Source: Mesotaenium endlicherianum
Taxonomy: Eukaryota > Streptophyta > Zygnematophyceae > Zygnematales > Mesotaeniaceae
NCBI GenBank assembly: GCA_009602735.1
Contig: WELA01012345.1
Location: 404,025 to 434,807, forward strand
Direction of reading: 5' to 3'
Length of the DNA stretch: 30,783 nt
The translations under genes and the position numbers were made by a program. Positions 29,759-30,783 of the stretch are shown here, piece by piece; position 1 is the stretch's first letter, and each line of letters opens with the position of its first letter. The notes under the pieces are model-generated. The model saw only the letters and a program-made list of their open reading frames with translations. It did not search any database and was not told where the DNA came from.

Positions 29759-30694
29759 TCTCATAGCAGGCTCCACCAGCACACCCTTGCTGTCCGCCAT
29801 GGTGTAATGACCGTGTGTACTTTCAAGCCCTGTCGTGTGAACGTGCTCATATCCCTTTGCCCTCTTAGGAAGAAGTAGAGGGACAACTTGACTTTCGGTC
29901 TCCCCATGTCTCATACCACCACCAGCTGCAACGCAGGCGCAAGCAGGCAGCCGGTCTGTTTTTCCCGTGGCAAGCAAACACATGCGCACTCAGAAGCATC
30001 CCCTTGCGTGCACGAATCGTCAGCCGCCACGTCGTCATCCGCAAGGGCTCCCTTGGGAAAGCTGCGCCCCATCCCGCCCGTCCGTTTCTGTTACGATCCC
30101 TTACACACGCCTGGGGCTCACGATCCCACTTTCGGCCTTGCCCGCACTCTTGTGCATGCCATACATGTTGCGACTCGCCTCCTCTGCGGACCAAGGCTGG
30201 TCCTGATTGGAGCGTCTTTTCCTGGTCATTGCTCGCTCCTGTGGGCAGTCAAAGATGGTCAGTTTGCTTACTGGAGAGTGCCAAGTGGCGCGGAGGCGAA
30301 GAAGCTGGCGTCCATGACGTGGGGCAAGCTGGGCCCATCCAGGACCGTCAACCCCTGGGGCTTCTTCCGCGGGTGAGTCTCTCTCTCTCTCTCTCCCCTT
30401 AATACATCAGCTTATTCATTTCATGGCACGTTTGGACCTGTACGGGCTGGCATTGCAAGCACGCACAGAGTGACGGCTATAAACACAGGCTGTCGAATCA
30501 GCAGACTTCTCTGACGAGCTGTACCCCGCCCGCATGCAGGGCCGAGAACATGAACAAGGCCAAGTACCTCACTCGAATAGGCCCGGGTCCCTTTATCTTT
30601 GGCGTCCCCACGGCGCTGCCCAGGACCGTCGATTGGCTGGGCTGCAAGAACTACACCACCTTTGGCGAGTTCGCCAAGTGTGTGGATCTCAACA
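24079..30694 (+). CDS. Secreted tyrosinase (type-3 copper oxidase), 8 exons, 3' end outside window
   Basis: Tyrosinases oxidise phenols to quinones using two copper ions. Eight exons, each bounded by GT...AG introns and with phases that agree throughout, give 371 codons. Order: signal peptide (LFVVLVVSTSLLSLPGF), an N-terminal domain of about 120 residues with several Cys and no family I recognise, then the tyrosinase core. The CuA site has three His in exon 5: ARH (28328), then H-x8-H in AHLGPAFMIAHR (28367 and 28394). PYWNYFND follows in exon 6. The CuB site must lie beyond the window. The NPWGFFRG and YLTRIGP blocks in exons 7-8 fit the central region of oomycete- or animal-like tyrosinases rather than plant plastid polyphenol oxidases. 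Exons are GC-rich at third positions, unlike the elements to the left. I infer a secreted or cell-wall enzyme. Confidence 0.88.
24391..24455 (+). repeat. Polypyrimidine tract in intron 1
   Basis: A nearly pure run of CCTT/CCCT words on the plus strand, about 65 bases. Confidence 0.85.
24514..24654 (+). repeat. Tandem duplication of the exon 2 acceptor region
   Basis: 57 bases at 24514-24570 resemble 24598-24654, offset 84. Both copies hold GCCCTCCATT, an ATCTGATG-TCAG acceptor and the first codons of exon 2 (AGSFLAE versus AGRSLAE). The first copy soon meets a stop. Confidence 0.7.
24628..24736 (+). CDS. Tyrosinase exon 2
   Basis: Acceptor GTTCAG|GCAGGG, donor TTTG|GTGAGC. Phase 0 in, phase 1 out, exactly what exons 1 and 3 need. 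Encodes SLAEKCKLAV, then AYLKRLIAEPFKVTTF. An alternative start at TGC 24652 is also in phase. Confidence 0.65.
25551..25620 (+). repeat. CT and CA microsatellite in intron 2
   Basis: A (TC)n run followed by (CA)n, ending about 45 bases before the exon 3 acceptor. A single N lies upstream at 25484, next to C-rich low-complexity sequence. Confidence 0.85.
25665..25858 (+). CDS. Tyrosinase exon 3: N-terminal domain
   Basis: Acceptor CGCGCAG|GTGTC, donor GCTG|GTATGC. Encodes SYTCANGTQFAIKVEGG, then IRVFVCPATL and KHWCEVKATL, a strand-rich, Cys-containing domain of unknown family. Two bases complete the split Gly codon; the exon ends in phase 0. Confidence 0.85.
25874..26125 (+). repeat. 250-bp polypyrimidine tract in intron 3
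   Basis: Almost purely C and T on the plus strand (CCTCT, CCCCT and TCCTC words), starting just after exon 3. Long ORFs over it on both strands are low-complexity artefacts. Confidence 0.9.
27080..27222 (+). CDS. Tyrosinase exon 4
   Basis: Acceptor CTGGCAG|GTGGGC (phase 0) was chosen over a closer AG at 27101, which would break the frame. Encodes VVYVRREIRSMSPADRQDYF, the typical entry helix of the tyrosinase core. Donor CCTT|GTAAGA, phase 2. Confidence 0.88.
27892..27996 (+). repeat. Poly-G run of 105 positions with one N
   Basis: Unbroken G except for N at 27907, inside intron 4. The true length is doubtful. A run this long could fold as G-quadruplex if real, or be a base-calling or assembly artefact. 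Confidence 0.9.
28297..28432 (+). CDS. Tyrosinase exon 5: CuA copper site
   Basis: Acceptor TTTCAG|CTTCTAC after a CT-rich tract, donor CAG|GTAAGC. Holds all three CuA His (28328, 28367, 28394); the last two are spaced H-x8-H, the family standard. Ends in phase 0. Confidence 0.93.
28795..28870 (+). repeat. AT-rich TATA/TAT microsatellite in intron 5
   Basis: Runs of TATATGTATATAT, (ATT)n and TACATATATAC, with several short self-complementary stretches. Confidence 0.8.
29108..29243 (+). CDS. Tyrosinase exon 6
   Basis: Acceptor GCTGCAG|TCCGTC, chosen because it gives the family's usual 12-residue spacing between the FE and PYW motifs. Encodes PYWNYFND and GKLFNDPADDYI. Donor ATTG|GTTCGC is weak after the GT, but phase 1 fits exon 7. 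Confidence 0.85.
29328..29364 (+). repeat. Shard of exon 6 duplicated inside intron 6
   Basis: 37 bases match the end of exon 6 (29206-29242) at 30 positions by hand count. The shard still reads RKLFNDPAHDFI against GKLFNDPADDYI. No splice sites fit it neatly. Confidence 0.75.
29580..29755 (+). repeat. CA then GA microsatellite in intron 6
   Basis: Interrupted (CA)n from 29580, a pure (AC)n run at about 29676-29700, and an uninterrupted (AG)n run at 29701-29755. Confidence 0.95.
30249..30372 (+). CDS. Tyrosinase exon 7
   Basis: Acceptor GGGCAG|TCAAAG, donor GCGG|GTGAGT. Joined to exon 6 it reads DDYIVKDGQFAYW, matching the conserved VxxGxFxxW segment of tyrosinases. Contains SRTVNPWGFFRG. 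Ends in phase 2. Confidence 0.88.
30540..30694 (+). CDS. Tyrosinase exon 8
   Basis: Acceptor CATGCAG|GGCCG, donor AACA|GTGAGT (phase 1). Encodes KAKYLTRIGPGP, LPRTVDWLGC and FGEFAKCVDLN. The next exon, expected to start the CuB site, is outside the window. Confidence 0.9.
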
Positions 30695-30783
30695 GTGAGT
30701 CTTTTTCCTCCCCTTCCCCTTTTTGCATCTCTTCCCCCTGCCTTCCCCCTCCCCGCCCCTTCCCCGCCCCCGCCCGCGCTCCG

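Overview
This is eukaryotic nuclear DNA from an intron-rich genome loaded with retrotransposons. The best guess is a streptophyte (charophyte-type) alga or a close plant relative. Reasons: Ty3/gypsy chromoviruses, a primer-binding site resembling initiator-Met tRNA, a retrotransposon carrying its own cytosine-5 DNA methyltransferase (DNMT; I recall such elements being described from charophyte and dinoflagellate genomes, not checked here), and a GC-rich, many-intron tyrosinase gene. Nothing seen identifies the species.

Layout. 1-852: a 34-bp minisatellite whose every unit is a small hairpin. 853-1580: unassigned DNA with a GTAC-rich palindrome cluster. 1581-3771 (+): element A, a fragment (gag, protease, RT) of a chromovirus. 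3794-9491 (-): element B, a nearly full-length 5.7-kb chromovirus of the same family with both LTRs, PBS, PPT, gag, protease, RT, integrase and chromodomain, but with deletions. A and B form a long inverted pair. 9492-11240 (-): element C, a decayed pol fragment fused to an unrelated segment with an AT-hook-like motif. 11241-12240: AT-rich, unassigned. About 12241-22100 (-): element D, a large decayed Ty3/gypsy-type element encoding gag, protease, a DNMT, RT, RNase H, integrase and a PHD-like finger, mostly in one reading frame.

22089-24078 is intergenic, with a promoter-like block near 22721-22756. From 24079 to the right edge (+) lies a host gene: a secreted tyrosinase (type-3 copper oxidase). 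I could place eight exons whose phases all agree; the gene runs off the window before its CuB site. Its introns hold simple repeats, a 105-base poly-G run with one N, long polypyrimidine tracts and two shards of duplicated exon.

Main point: element D joins a DNA methylation writer and a PHD-type reader to a retrotransposon polyprotein. It is now dead: about twenty in-frame nonsense codons, all explicable as C-to-T or G-to-A transitions and mostly TAG at apparent Gln positions, plus frameshifts and loss of the integrase catalytic Glu. Element B could not act alone either, because its RNase H and part of its protease are gone.
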